DNA from: Ascidiaceihabitans sp.
GTDB lineage: Bacteria > Pseudomonadota > Alphaproteobacteria > Rhodobacterales > Rhodobacteraceae
Assembly (NCBI GenBank): GCA_028825475.1
Contig: JAPKAB010000013.1
Coordinates: 1-64,000 of the forward strand
Reading direction: 5' to 3'
Length of the DNA: 64,000 nucleotides
Shown: one piece after another, positions 10,901 to 20,596 of the stretch
How the letters are laid out: each line of letters opens with the position of its first letter
Position numbering within the stretch: the first letter of the stretch is position 1
Position numbers and translations under genes: made by a program
The notes under the pieces: generated by a model
Told to the model about the DNA's origin: nothing
Database searches by the model: none
The model's input: the letters and a program-made list of their open reading frames with translations, nothing else

Positions 10901-11839
10901 TAGACCTTCGGGCCACTCAGACGACTTCTTTGCAACGATTTCTTTAACCAAGGTTGCGGTGTCAATCAGGTTGAACCCTTTGCGCTTGACCACTTGCAGA
11001 GCAATCGTTTCAGCCCCGTTAAAACGGGCGGTGCTTTCGCGGTCTTCGAACGTCAGGTTGATTTCTGCCAAGTCGCCGAGCGTCACAACACGGTCACCGT
11101 TGGTTTTGACGGGAAGGCCGTAAACATCCTGCGGCTCATTGAAAGATGACGGAATTTTGACCGCAAAACTGCCCTGTTTTGTGGTGACTTCGCCCGCTGC
11201 AATCAATTGGTTGTTGTTGCGTACAACGCTCACCAATTCCGCGGCTGTCACGTTATATGCCTCAAGGCGTAGCGGATCGATTATCACCTCTAGCATCTCG
11301 TCACGGTTGCCTGTCACGGGAGCCTCAAGAACCGCATCTAGACTTTCAAGTTCAACTTGTAAGTCTTTGGCAACGCGCGCCATTGTTCTTTCTGGCACTG
11401 GCCCAGACAAGTTTACAATGATGATTGGAAATTCCGAAAAGTTGAATTCCGAAATCGAATAGGTTTCTGCGCCCTCAGGGAACTGTGCTTGGGCCTTGCT
11501 AAGTGCATCACGGGCATCAGCGGTCACTTGGGTTTTGTCCCAACCGAATTCAAACTCAAGCACCAGATTGGCGTAGTTTTCTGCCGCCGTGCCTGTCATT
11601 TTCTTCAGACCATCAAGGTCGGCCAGCTCGTTTTCCATTGGCTTAACCAGCAGTGTTTCACTGTCAGCGGCTGAAATGCCGGGAAAGGGGACCGATACAA
11701 TAAGCATCGGAATTTCGATGTCTGGCTCACCTTCTTTCGGAAGGGTTGTATAAGCAAATCCCCCCACCAAAAGTGAGAGGACAATAAACGCCAGAACCAT
11801 CCGCGCACGGGTGGCGGCCCAATCGACTATTCCAGTCAT
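7940..11839 (-). CDS. Efflux RND transporter permease subunit (AcrB/MMPL superfamily), 1299 aa
   Basis: N-terminal MTGIVDWAATRARMVLAFIVLSLLVGGFAYTTLPKEGEPDIEIPM; GMLVDGAIVVVEYADKR; GIVVNNNIVLIDTYQEYER. Confidence 0.95.
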   Translation of the reverse strand: MTGIVDWAATRARMVLAFIVLSLLVGGFAYTTLPKEGEPDIEIPMLIVSVPFPGISAADSETLLVKPMENELADLDGLKKMTGTAAENYANLVLEFEFGWDKTQVTADARDALSKAQAQFPEGAETYSISEFNFSEFPIIIVNLSGPVPERTMARVAKDLQVELESLDAVLEAPVTGNRDEMLEVIIDPLRLEAYNVTAAELVSVVRNNNQLIAAGEVTTKQGSFAVKIPSSFNEPQDVYGLPVKTNGDRVVTLGDLAEINLTFEDRESTARFNGAETIALQVVKRKGFNLIDTATLVKEIVAKKSSEWPEGLIAAVDVGTSNDQSRVVNSMVQQLQGSVFTAIALVMIVVLAALGIRAALLVGFAIPTSFLLCFVLLALMGISVSNIVMFGLILAVGMLVDGAIVVVEYADKRQAEGAGPMQAYVDAAKRMFWPVISSTATTLCAFLPMLFWPGVPGQFMGMLPVTLIFVLSASLVVALVYLPVMGGVTGRMEQFITNGMETISRLPIVAHIAMMVAFVLVAGFTMGVGFTAPVDSVGVPTGPAPLSGLMSAAFAGMDGRNILGSVIPSFVKAFGVILLMAIASAAVVSSALGLFIGALAILPRLGRGGAWIAYKIIGNRQRKVRSGYQRSPFGHLMEAIVGNPIMPLVMAGFVFVFVGTTYIYFGNNNKGVEFFVESEPEQAVVYVLARGNLSLDEKDVLVKQAEDIIGAHPGIDTAFAFAGNGGLNANTGGAQAPMDTIGQIQLETIPWEDRPNSREAWFTVPFTDYVISREVKAEAFDGDTVIEELTVQLKEIPGIKIEILNLSRGPASGKPVHLRIKGDNWDDLLAATTAARQQFDATPGLFLIEDTRPLPGIDWQINVDVQKAGRYGADVATVGAMVQLVTRGLLLDTMRVDSSDEEIEIRVRLPENDRVLSTLDTLKVRTRDGLVPLANFITRTPVPKLAQISRIGQKRYFDVKAGLENGLRKLTRTVDVDSEEVEQIVATLRPNKSGNITDIDDVRYNLLSLDPAVTAAQLDTLIADEAIQWQPITAGERIEQLTKWLDTDPFAAGLEHEWTGDQEDQAESGAFLMNAFAGALGLMFIILLAQFNSVYNAVLVLAAVVLSTTGVLIGMLVMDQAFSIIMTGTGIVALAGIVVNNNIVLIDTYQEYERYMPRIEAIIRTAQDRIRPVLLTTITTMAGLAPMMFGLSLDFAGGGYTIDSPTALWWKQLATAVVFGLGIATVLTLMITPSLLAMRVWATTYVLWFASLLAKLSLGRASKSARDWALQKQARKATSNEVLWDIDEDPSASIKPAE

Positions 11840-13113
11840 TGATCTAGCTCCCGAAAGGTCGGATCAACTTTAACGCCTGCAGTCACGTATTCTTGGCCCA
11901 CAACGATCACATCCAATTTTTCGGGCAACCCTGTCAGCCAAACACCGTCAACGGTATCGCGTAGCAATTGAACTGTTTGGAAACTCACAACGCCCTCTGC
12001 ATCAATCACGCGCAACCCTAAGGCACCGTCGTTGTTTAAGGTCAGCGCAGATTGTGGCAGCAGATGTGCTGAGGTTCCGCGGGCACCAATTAGGATTTCA
12101 GCGGTTTGGCCGTCACGGATCGTTAGATCGGGGTTTGGGACTTCGATTTCGACGCGAAAGGTGCGTGTTGTTGGGTCGGCTGCGTGTCCAAGGAATGTGA
12201 CAGCGCCGCGAATTTCATCGCCGCCAGCGGCAAGACGACCACCTGCAGGGGCACCCATTTCAATGCGGTTCACTTCGGTTTCAGGAACGAAAGCGACCAA
12301 TTTGATTGGATCAAGCTGGATAATGGTTGCGCACAGTGATCCGGGCTGAAGCAAGCTGCCCAATTCGGCTGTTTTGGCTTCTAGCAAACCTTTGAACGGT
12401 GCTGTGATTTCTAAGCGCGAGAGTTCTTTTTCTGCTGCAGCAATACCTGCCATGGCAGATTCAATGCCAGCCTCAGCGGACTGTATGCCTGAGGTAGCAG
12501 CTGAAAGCCCTGATTTTGCTGCCTCAACACCGGCTTCTGCCGCAGCAACGGCAGCATCAGCACCTTTAACGCGCGTGTCGGTGGCAAATCCATCTTCGCT
12601 TAGTTTTACAGCAGCGTTCTGGTTCACGTTGGCTTCATCAAGGCGCGCACTGGCTTCAATTACACGCGCACGGGATTCTGGAACACGGCTTTTAGCCTCT
12701 GATAGGCGAGAGTTCGCTTCGGCGAGGCGGGACTTGGCCTCGGCGAGTAAGGCACCGCGTGTTCCAGGGTCAAGTTTGCAAAGCAATTGGCCTGCTTCAA
12801 CGAAGGTACCACTTGGTAAGGGTGGGGAGATCACAGTCGCTGAAGTCTCAGAGCGGACCTCAACCTGACGGGCGGCTTCTGTCTGGCCGCGCAAGACCAC
12901 TGCGCTTTCGATCGCTTGTGAGGATGAGTGTTGCGCGACAACTTTGATCAACGGCTTGACGTTCACAACGTCTGATGCGGTTGCTTGTGAAACGTCTTGG
13001 GACGCAGTTTCGTCCGTCAGCCCCAGAAATTTACGTGCGGTCTCACGGTCAATAATTGCAAAATAGAGGATAACTGCCACGATAATGGCCATTAAGATTG
13101 GTAGAATTCGCAT
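11836..13113 (-). CDS. Efflux RND transporter periplasmic adaptor subunit (HlyD/MFP)
   Basis: VEVRSETSATVISPPLPSGTFVEAGQLLCKLDPG and a coiled-coil A/E-rich hairpin; overlaps the permease start by 4 nt. Confidence 0.93.
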   Translation of the reverse strand: MRILPILMAIIVAVILYFAIIDRETARKFLGLTDETASQDVSQATASDVVNVKPLIKVVAQHSSSQAIESAVVLRGQTEAARQVEVRSETSATVISPPLPSGTFVEAGQLLCKLDPGTRGALLAEAKSRLAEANSRLSEAKSRVPESRARVIEASARLDEANVNQNAAVKLSEDGFATDTRVKGADAAVAAAEAGVEAAKSGLSAATSGIQSAEAGIESAMAGIAAAEKELSRLEITAPFKGLLEAKTAELGSLLQPGSLCATIIQLDPIKLVAFVPETEVNRIEMGAPAGGRLAAGGDEIRGAVTFLGHAADPTTRTFRVEIEVPNPDLTIRDGQTAEILIGARGTSAHLLPQSALTLNNDGALGLRVIDAEGVVSFQTVQLLRDTVDGVWLTGLPEKLDVIVVGQEYVTAGVKVDPTFRELDQ

Positions 13114-13508
13114 GTATTGCCTCGTTCAATTCATTGTGCTGGTGTTAAAGGCCGCTAAATCTAAAATACGCAATGCCCGATTTGGGTGGACACAGCGCAT
13201 TAAATACCCTGCGCTCACTCTTGCTCTCTTACAATTGGGGCCAAAGGTCGCAGCATTCTAGGGTTTGCCGCAAAAATTAGGCCGTTTTTAGGCAGAAGTG
13301 CATGTGATTGGTCATTGTTTGAGTTTTGTTTGGGCTTAGCTGTTTGAGCAACGAATTGTTCTGTCTCAGCGAGGAACTGATAAGTATGGCCCGATTTCCC
13401 CGCTGATATGGGCCTTTGAATGTGCTCGGGTCTTGGCTTGGCCCTTTGAGCGCGGTATGAGGGGGAAAAGTGGGGTCGAAACTGACCCTCAGCACCTTGG
13501 GGGCCGTT

Positions 13509-14186
13509 ATGAGCAACACAGATAGTTTTATCGAAGAAGTCACCGAAGAAGTCCGCCGCGACAAGCTATATGCAGCTTTGCGCAAGTATGGTTGGATCGG
13601 TATTCTGGCAGTGGCTGCAATTGTGGGCGGAGCTGCGTATTCTGAATACAATAAGGCCCAAGCACGTGCACAGGCTGAAGCAACAGGTGATAGCATGTTG
13701 GCGGCTCTGCAATTGGACGAAAGCGCTGAACGCGCGGCAGCTTTGGCATTGGTCGAAGTCGAAAACCCGAGCGCAAGCGCAATCGTGTCTTTGATGACCG
13801 CTGCAGAACAGTCCTCTGCTGGAGAAACAGCATCAGCAAATGAAACGCTGCAAAGTGTTGCTAACGCCCAAGACCTTCCGTTGATCTATCGACAAATAGC
13901 GTCATTCAAGGCTTTGGGCTTGTCTGCTGCTGAGTTGCCTGTTGAAGAACGCCGCGCTGGCTATGAAGCGTTGTCACAACCAGGCAATCCATTGCGTTTG
14001 TTGGCAACCGAACAGTTGGGCCTGATTGATATCGAGGCGGGGGACACTGCAGCGGCATTGGTTGTGTTTCAAGGGATCATCGATGACTCAGAGGCAACAG
14101 CAGATTTGCAGCAACGTTCCGTTCAGTTGATGGTTGCGCTGGGTGCTGAACCTGACCTTACTCAGTTGACAGCAGCCGGAAATTAA
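13509..14186 (+). CDS. Tetratricopeptide repeat protein, YfgM-like (BAM-adjacent ancillary protein)
   Basis: MSNTDSFIEEVTEEVRRDKLYAALRKYGWIGILAVAAIVGGAAYSEYNKAQ; precedes bamB and der. Confidence 0.85.
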   Translation: MSNTDSFIEEVTEEVRRDKLYAALRKYGWIGILAVAAIVGGAAYSEYNKAQARAQAEATGDSMLAALQLDESAERAAALALVEVENPSASAIVSLMTAAEQSSAGETASANETLQSVANAQDLPLIYRQIASFKALGLSAAELPVEERRAGYEALSQPGNPLRLLATEQLGLIDIEAGDTAAALVVFQGIIDDSEATADLQQRSVQLMVALGAEPDLTQLTAAGN

Positions 14187-14247
14187 CCGTTCTATAATCT
14201 CCAAGGCCTCGATGATATTTTAAGACCGCAACAAAGCGAGCAGATTT

Positions 14248-15612
14248 ATGACTTTTCAATTGGAAAATCCGGCTAAGTCACGCCGTTCTTGGACGCTGAT
14301 TGGCACATGCACTGCCGCTGTTATGGTGCTGGGTGCCTGCCAAGATCCTGAAGTCATTCTTCCGGGTAAGCGCGAAGATATTCGTTCTGTTTTACAGTCG
14401 TCTGCGCAAGCGTCCGACGTTTCAGTATTAGCTAGCAATGAATCACGTCCGATTTCGCTGCCAAGGCCGACTGCGAACACTGAATGGACCCAAGCGGTTG
14501 GCAGCGAAAGCCATCGCATTGCAAACGCTGCATTGGGCGGCGCACTTCAGCTTGCGTGGACTTCGAAAATTGGGGCAGGTGATAGCCGTAAACAACGTAT
14601 CACTGCGGACCCTGTCATTGCAGGTGGTTTGATCTACACTCTTGATGCCAACACTACAGTGACAGCCACAAACGCATCTGGTGCCCAAGTTTGGGTACGT
14701 GATGTCCGTGCTCAACGTGATGGGGCAGGTGATGCGACTGGTGGCGGTTTGGCTGCGCACAAGGGTACCCTTTATGTATCTACCGGCTTTGGTGAGTTAA
14801 TCGCGCTTGATGCACAAAATGGCAATGAGCGTTGGGTACAGAAATTAAATGGCACTGCTTCTGGGCAACCAGCGGTCAGCGGCAACCTTGTATATGTCGT
14901 CTCTGCGGATGACATAGGTTGGGCAGTCGAAGCCGATACTGGACGTATTGCATGGCAAATTAGTGCCACAACTTCGGTTTCAAACGTTTTGGGTTCACCT
15001 GCGCCAGTTGTCGCAGGAGACTTCACCGTCTTTGCTTTCGGATCGGGCGAACTCCAGGCTGTGTTCCGTCGTGGTGGCCTGCGCCGTTGGGATGCATCCG
15101 TGCTGGGTGCACGTCGAGGACAAGCATTGTCTAAAGTAGACGACGTGACCGGATCACCTGTTGTTAGCAATGGTGTGCTCTATGCCGGCAATCAAGCAGG
15201 CAGCACGATTGCAGTTGATGTCCAAAGTGGTTCACGCATCTGGACAACCACTGAGGGCGCTGTTGGGCCAGTTTGGCCTGCAGGCGACAGTGTCTTCTCA
15301 GTCACGGATAGAAACGAATTGGTACGCTTGGATGCAAGCGATGGTTCAAAGGTTTGGGGCTATAAGCTATCTAACTTTGTCAAAGATCGCCCACGCAGAG
15401 TTTCCAAAATTTTCACCCATCACGGCCCAATCTTGGCTGGTGGCCGCCTTATCGTGGCGTCCAGCGATGGCAAACTGCGCAGCTTTGATCCAACTGATGG
15501 CAGCTTGATTGGTAGCGTTGAAGTGTCTGGTGGTGCAACAACTGCACCGGTTGTTGCAGGTGGAACATTGTACGTTGTGAGTGGCAAAGGGCAATTGCAC
15601 GCTTTCCGTTAG
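14248..15612 (+). CDS. bamB: Outer membrane assembly lipoprotein, PQQ-like beta-propeller (BamB)
   Basis: Lipobox-like VMVLGAC; repeated propeller blades (GDVYxLDAxxG, VVAGGTLYVVSGKGQLHAF); adjacent to der. Confidence 0.88.
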   Translation: MTFQLENPAKSRRSWTLIGTCTAAVMVLGACQDPEVILPGKREDIRSVLQSSAQASDVSVLASNESRPISLPRPTANTEWTQAVGSESHRIANAALGGALQLAWTSKIGAGDSRKQRITADPVIAGGLIYTLDANTTVTATNASGAQVWVRDVRAQRDGAGDATGGGLAAHKGTLYVSTGFGELIALDAQNGNERWVQKLNGTASGQPAVSGNLVYVVSADDIGWAVEADTGRIAWQISATTSVSNVLGSPAPVVAGDFTVFAFGSGELQAVFRRGGLRRWDASVLGARRGQALSKVDDVTGSPVVSNGVLYAGNQAGSTIAVDVQSGSRIWTTTEGAVGPVWPAGDSVFSVTDRNELVRLDASDGSKVWGYKLSNFVKDRPRRVSKIFTHHGPILAGGRLIVASSDGKLRSFDPTDGSLIGSVEVSGGATTAPVVAGGTLYVVSGKGQLHAFR

Positions 15613-15662
15613 GCGCGTTATAGTCTAGAGGACGCGCTTGTACCTTATCCGGAGCGGATGAC

Positions 15663-17141
15663 ATGTCCTTTACCCTTGCCATCGTGGGCCGTCCAAATGT
15701 CGGCAAATCTACCCTTTTCAACCGATTAGTCGGCAAACGTCTGGCATTGGTCGATGACCAACCAGGGGTGACTCGTGATTTGCGTGAAGGCGCAGCACGT
15801 CTTGCCGATTTGCGTTTTACCGTGATCGACACCGCCGGTTTGGAAGAAGCGACCGATGAATCCCTTCAAGGACGTATGCGCAAGCTGACAGAACGGGCCG
15901 TTGAAATGGCCGATGTTTGCTTGTTCATGATCGACGCACGCGTCGGCGTGACACCGACTGACCAAGTTTTTGCTGAAATCTTGCGTAAGAAAGCCGATCA
16001 CGTGATCTTGGCCGCGAACAAAGGTGAAGGCTCGGCAGCAGATGCCGGTGTGATCGAGGCCTATTCTTTGGGTCTTGGCGAACCGATCCGCCTGTCTGCA
16101 GAACACGGCGAAGGCCTTAACGATCTCTACACTCATCTGATGCCGATTTCTGACCAATTCGACCTGCTTGCTGAGAAGGACGACACCCCTGAGGTGGACG
16201 TGACTTTGGATGAAGACGAAGATGGTTTGGGCGCGGTTCCGGTCCCAACAAATGCGAAACCTTTGCAGGTTGCCGTTGTTGGACGTCCGAATGCGGGTAA
16301 ATCAACATTGATCAACCAAATCTTGGGCGAAGAGCGCCTATTGACCGGACCAGAGGCAGGGATCACCCGTGATGCGATTTCCTTGCGCATTGACTGGAAC
16401 GGCACGCCAATGCGTATCTTTGATACTGCGGGTATGCGCAAAAAAGCCAAGGTTCAGGAAAAGCTAGAAAAACTTAGCGTTGGTGATGGTCTGCGGGCTG
16501 TTAAATTCGCTGAGGTCGTAGTTGTACTTTTGGACGCCGCGATCCCGTTTGAGCAACAAGATCTTCGTCTCGCCGATTTGGCTGAACGTGAAGGTCGCGC
16601 GGTGATTATCGCGGTGAACAAATGGGATATCGAAGACGAAAAGCAATCCAAGCTGAAAGACCTCAAAGAAAGCTTTGAACGTCTGTTACCACAGTTGCGC
16701 GGTGCGCCACTGATTACGGTCTCTGCGAAAACCGGTCGTGGTTTGGATCGCCTGAACGAGGCGATCATGAAGGCCTATGAGGTCTGGAACCGTCGTATCA
16801 CAACCGCGCAGCTGAACCGCTGGCTTGCTGGTCAGGTAGAGGCACACCCGCCCCCCGCGCCACAAGGCAAGCGCATCAAACTGCGTTACATGACCCAAGC
16901 AAAAACACGTCCTCCGGGTTTCGTTGTGATGTGTTCGCATCCTGACAAAGTGCCAGAAAGCTATTCACGTTATTTGGTGAATGGTCTGCGCGTCGACTTT
17001 GACATGCCGGGCACACCGATCCGCCTGTATATGCGCGGTCAGAATGACGCGAACCCCTACAAAGGTCGCAAGAAGGCGCCGCCTTCTAAATTGCGCAAAC
17101 ACACCGATGGACGCAAGTTCGAGGGTGGCAAGCGTAAGTAG
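15663..17141 (+). CDS. der: Ribosome biogenesis GTPase Der
   Basis: Two tandem G domains: [19 protein letters not shown] and [32 protein letters not shown]. Confidence 0.97.
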   Translation: MSFTLAIVGRPNVGKSTLFNRLVGKRLALVDDQPGVTRDLREGAARLADLRFTVIDTAGLEEATDESLQGRMRKLTERAVEMADVCLFMIDARVGVTPTDQVFAEILRKKADHVILAANKGEGSAADAGVIEAYSLGLGEPIRLSAEHGEGLNDLYTHLMPISDQFDLLAEKDDTPEVDVTLDEDEDGLGAVPVPTNAKPLQVAVVGRPNAGKSTLINQILGEERLLTGPEAGITRDAISLRIDWNGTPMRIFDTAGMRKKAKVQEKLEKLSVGDGLRAVKFAEVVVVLLDAAIPFEQQDLRLADLAEREGRAVIIAVNKWDIEDEKQSKLKDLKESFERLLPQLRGAPLITVSAKTGRGLDRLNEAIMKAYEVWNRRITTAQLNRWLAGQVEAHPPPAPQGKRIKLRYMTQAKTRPPGFVVMCSHPDKVPESYSRYLVNGLRVDFDMPGTPIRLYMRGQNDANPYKGRKKAPPSKLRKHTDGRKFEGGKRK

Positions 17142-17174
17142 GCATTTGCCTAACGCTGTAACTTGCTAAAATAG

Positions 17175-17213
17175 TAAAAGAAGAAGCAGGCAATTTGCCT
17201 GCTTCTTCTTTTA
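17175..17213. terminator. Strong bidirectional hairpin between convergent genes
   Basis: 19-bp perfect inverted repeat taaaagaagaagcaggcaa-t-ttgcctgcttcttctttta; flanking ttgctaaaa/ttttagcaa could form an alternative pairing. Confidence 0.75.
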
Positions 17214-17238
17214 GCAATGCTGAATTGCTAAGTTGGGC

Positions 17239-17937
17239 TTAGCCCCGTGTTCTGTAAATGGGCCAAAGCATTGCAATGGCACCCGCGATGGCAACTGGTG
17301 CAACGCTGTCCAAAGCAAATTCGTTGGCCACCGCAATGGCGATCAGCGCCCAGATGACGGAAATCCCATAGGTTGGGGCACGGCCCAAACGCCACTGGAT
17401 GGCAAAGCCCAAGATACTGGCAAGGCTCACGCAGATCATTGCCGCGGCTAGTTCGCTGGTCCATCCGTATCCCCCCAACAGTAGGCCGATGGCGGCAAAG
17501 CTAGCGGCACTTAACCAACCTGCATAAAGACCGATAGGCCAACTGGCCCACACTTGATCCTCACGTGGGCTACGGAACAACGCCACCACGGATGGGATTA
17601 ACATCAACCAGATAAGGATTGCCGCCCATACAGGGCTAAGGCTGGCCACAGGTAGCCATGCGGCACCAATGGCAAGTGACACCAGCAAGGCAGGGCGCAT
17701 AGCGGACCATGTAGACGCAGTGGCGCGCTTCCAAAGACCATAGACGGCTGCGACCACAAGCCACGTAAAGATTGGGCCCCAGATTGCAAAGGCGTAGCCT
17801 GCAGGCTGAACCGCGGCATTCAGTTGAGGAATAGGGAACTGATCGGCTTCGAAGCCGCCAAATTCAGGCACCCACAGCGGCGAGCCTGCAAACGCGATGC
17901 TGGCGACAAGGATTAGGAACGCGAGTGACTTTGACAT
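17239..17937 (-). CDS. TspO/MBR-like tryptophan-rich membrane protein (putative)
   Basis: Multi-TM protein with FPIPQLNAAVQPAGYAFAIWGPIFTWLVVAAVYGLWKR; ATG at 17937 chosen over the long N-terminal ORF extension. Confidence 0.7.
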   Translation of the reverse strand: MSKSLAFLILVASIAFAGSPLWVPEFGGFEADQFPIPQLNAAVQPAGYAFAIWGPIFTWLVVAAVYGLWKRATASTWSAMRPALLVSLAIGAAWLPVASLSPVWAAILIWLMLIPSVVALFRSPREDQVWASWPIGLYAGWLSAASFAAIGLLLGGYGWTSELAAAMICVSLASILGFAIQWRLGRAPTYGISVIWALIAIAVANEFALDSVAPVAIAGAIAMLWPIYRTRG

Positions 17938-18052
17938 AAGGCAAGCTCCATTGGCTAAAGTGGCAAATAGGTATGGGAAACCCGCATTTACATCTAGCGC
18001 TGCCTCCCTACTATCAATGGTAGCATAGACTATTTTACTGGGGGGACCAACG

Positions 18053-19141
18053 ATGACACGCATTGCTATTTTCTGTGACGGAACTTGGAATTCCCCTGAC
18101 CTCGACGAACCCACCAGCATTCATAAGTTGCAGGGCGCACTTTTGAACGATCCATCCAAAGGCCAAGTCTGCGCATATTTTGCCGGAATCGGTACCGATG
18201 ATCGTTTTGATGGCAGTCTAAAAAAGTTCTTTAACAAATGGGGTGGCGGCATTTTTGGTTGGGGTTTGGATGGCAAAGTCAAACAAGCCTATCAGTTTCT
18301 TTGCCAAGTCTATCAACCCAATGACGAGATTTATCTGTTTGGGTTCTCTCGTGGAGCTTATACGGCGAGGTCTGTTGCGGGCATGATCCGTAAGTGTGGG
18401 ATAATCGACAATCCAACACCCGAACGGATCAATGAAGCGTTCAAATTGTATCGTCGCAAAGGCAGCCAAAATAGTCCTGACAAACCGCATATCATGGCAG
18501 AACGAAAACGCTTGTCCCCGCGGTTTGTCACCTCTGTCAAAGATTCTGATTGGCGGGGCGGTGGCGCAATGGTGAAGATCGCCTATGTCGGTGTGTTTGA
18601 CACTGTCGGCGCACGTGGCATGCCACCTTCGCTTCTGGGCCCCTTAGCGACGGCGTGGAACAGCCAATATAAATTTCACGACATGGCGCTCTCTAGCCTA
18701 GTCAAAAGTGCACGGCACGCATTGGCGATTGATGAACAGCGGGTGTTTTATGTACCCGCGAAATGGGACAATCTGGACAAGCAGGGGTTAAAGAACGGCC
18801 TCAACAATGGCGATGTCAGCGCCTCCCGACCATACCAGCAGATGTGGTTCACCGGGGACCATGGCGTGATTGGTGGCAGTGCCAAGGAACAGCCGCTGTC
18901 GTCCATAGCGCTTGAGTGGATGTTGGACGGGGCTCAGGGGCTGAAATTGAAACGCGGGGTCAAGTTTCCTCCAACGCCATCAAACCCATTGTACCCGCTT
19001 GATCGGCTCACGAAGAAGCGCAAGCTGTTCAAGAAGTGGCGGGAGGGGCCGGTGTCCGATTGGGAACTGCACCCATCGGCACGCAAGCGCGTGAACGCGT
19101 TGGCGGCGTACAGGCCCAAAAGCCTGCACAAGATTTTCTAG
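18053..19141 (+). CDS. DUF2235 domain-containing alpha/beta-hydrolase-like protein
   Basis: IAIFCDGTWNSPDLDEPTSIHKL...GIGTDDRFDG...IYLFGFSRGAYTARSVAGMIRKCGI (GFSRGA nucleophile elbow). Confidence 0.93.
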   Translation: MTRIAIFCDGTWNSPDLDEPTSIHKLQGALLNDPSKGQVCAYFAGIGTDDRFDGSLKKFFNKWGGGIFGWGLDGKVKQAYQFLCQVYQPNDEIYLFGFSRGAYTARSVAGMIRKCGIIDNPTPERINEAFKLYRRKGSQNSPDKPHIMAERKRLSPRFVTSVKDSDWRGGGAMVKIAYVGVFDTVGARGMPPSLLGPLATAWNSQYKFHDMALSSLVKSARHALAIDEQRVFYVPAKWDNLDKQGLKNGLNNGDVSASRPYQQMWFTGDHGVIGGSAKEQPLSSIALEWMLDGAQGLKLKRGVKFPPTPSNPLYPLDRLTKKRKLFKKWREGPVSDWELHPSARKRVNALAAYRPKSLHKIF

Positions 19142-19158
19142 AAAATAGGGTTGGGCTA

Positions 19159-20451
19159 TTAACCCAGCACCCCTTCCGCGCTGATTGTTGTTTTGCCACC
19201 AAGGTAGGAGGCCAACACATCAGGCAATACAATCGAGCCGTCCGCCTTTTGTCCGTTCTCAAGCACAGCAATCAGGCAGCGCCCCACAGCCAAACCAGAA
19301 CCGTTCAACGTGTGAACGAACTGTGGCTTACCACCGTCCGCTGGTTTGTAACGGGCGTTCATGCGGCGGGCTTGGAACTCACCTGTTGAGGACACAGATG
19401 AAATCTCGCGGTAGGCATTCTGACCGGGCAACCATGCTTCGATGTCATAGGTGCGGACCGCGCCAAACCCCATGTCACCGGTGCACAATTCAACAGTACG
19501 GTAGGGAACATTCAAACGTTCCAACAAGTCTTCTGCACAGCGCAACATGCGCTTTTGCTCAGCGGCACTGTCGACGGGCAGGGTGACAGACACCATCTCA
19601 ACCTTTTCGAACTGGTGCTGGCGCAGCATGCCGGATGTGTCGCGACCTGCAGAACCCGCTTCTGAACGGAAGCAAAGCGTGTGGGCGGTCATGCGGATTG
19701 GCAATGCGGCCTCTTCCAGCACGTCACCGGACACGGAATACGTCAAAGGCACTTCAGCCGTTGGAACCAACCACCAACCGTTCGTGGTTTGATAGCTTTC
19801 GTCGGCGAATTTCGGCAGCTTGTCAGTGCCGTGCATGGCCTCGTCGCGTACCAAAACAGGGGTGTTGTATTCGGTTAGGCCATTTTCATCGACGTGGGTG
19901 TCGATCATGAACTGGGCCAATGCCCGGTGTACACGTGCAACTGCGCCCTTGAGCACAACAAAACGGCTGCCAGACAATTTGGCACCCGTTTCAAAATCCA
20001 TCGCGGCGCCAACGGCTGCGATTTCAAAATGCTCTTTCGGGGTGAAATCAAAGGTTGGGGGCGTGCCCCATGTGCTGACTTCAACATTGTCATCTTCATC
20101 CGCACCATCAGGCACATCGGCGGCCGGAAGGTTGGGGATATAGGCCAGCGCCTCGTTCAACTGCGTATCAAGCGCATTGGCCTCTTCACGCATGGCGGCC
20201 ACTTCGGCTTTCTTTTCGCCAACCAGCGCACGCAAGCGTTCAAATTCCGCGTCATCGCCACGGCCCTTGGCAGCGCCCACTTCTTTAGACGCTTTGTTCT
20301 GATCCGCTTGGGCATTTTCGGCGGCCAAGATTTTGGCGCGGCGCGATTCATCCAAAGCCAACAAAGAAGCAGAGACAGGCACGTCCCCACGGCGCGCAAG
20401 AGCGGCGTCAAAAGCAGCAGGGTTTTCGCGGATGGCTTTGATATCATGCAT
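19159..20451 (-). CDS. serS: Serine--tRNA ligase
   Basis: [22 protein letters not shown]; class II motifs [46 protein letters not shown]. Confidence 0.97.
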   Translation of the reverse strand: MHDIKAIRENPAAFDAALARRGDVPVSASLLALDESRRAKILAAENAQADQNKASKEVGAAKGRGDDAEFERLRALVGEKKAEVAAMREEANALDTQLNEALAYIPNLPAADVPDGADEDDNVEVSTWGTPPTFDFTPKEHFEIAAVGAAMDFETGAKLSGSRFVVLKGAVARVHRALAQFMIDTHVDENGLTEYNTPVLVRDEAMHGTDKLPKFADESYQTTNGWWLVPTAEVPLTYSVSGDVLEEAALPIRMTAHTLCFRSEAGSAGRDTSGMLRQHQFEKVEMVSVTLPVDSAAEQKRMLRCAEDLLERLNVPYRTVELCTGDMGFGAVRTYDIEAWLPGQNAYREISSVSSTGEFQARRMNARYKPADGGKPQFVHTLNGSGLAVGRCLIAVLENGQKADGSIVLPDVLASYLGGKTTISAEGVLG

Positions 20452-20596
20452 GGCGTTGGTCCTTGGTGTTGGTCGAGTCGTATGCCCGTTTGAAAGGACT
20501 TATGCATCAATGTGGCGCGCGGGGCTAGATGGGGTTTTTGGGGTGTGTTGAGGCGTGGGGAAAAGTTGCCCGTGGGCAATATCGGTTAATGGCTGG

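Noticed and set aside
19894-20493. 199-aa + strand ORF opposite serS
   Set aside because: Shadow ORF of the serS coding frame; no recognisable domain.
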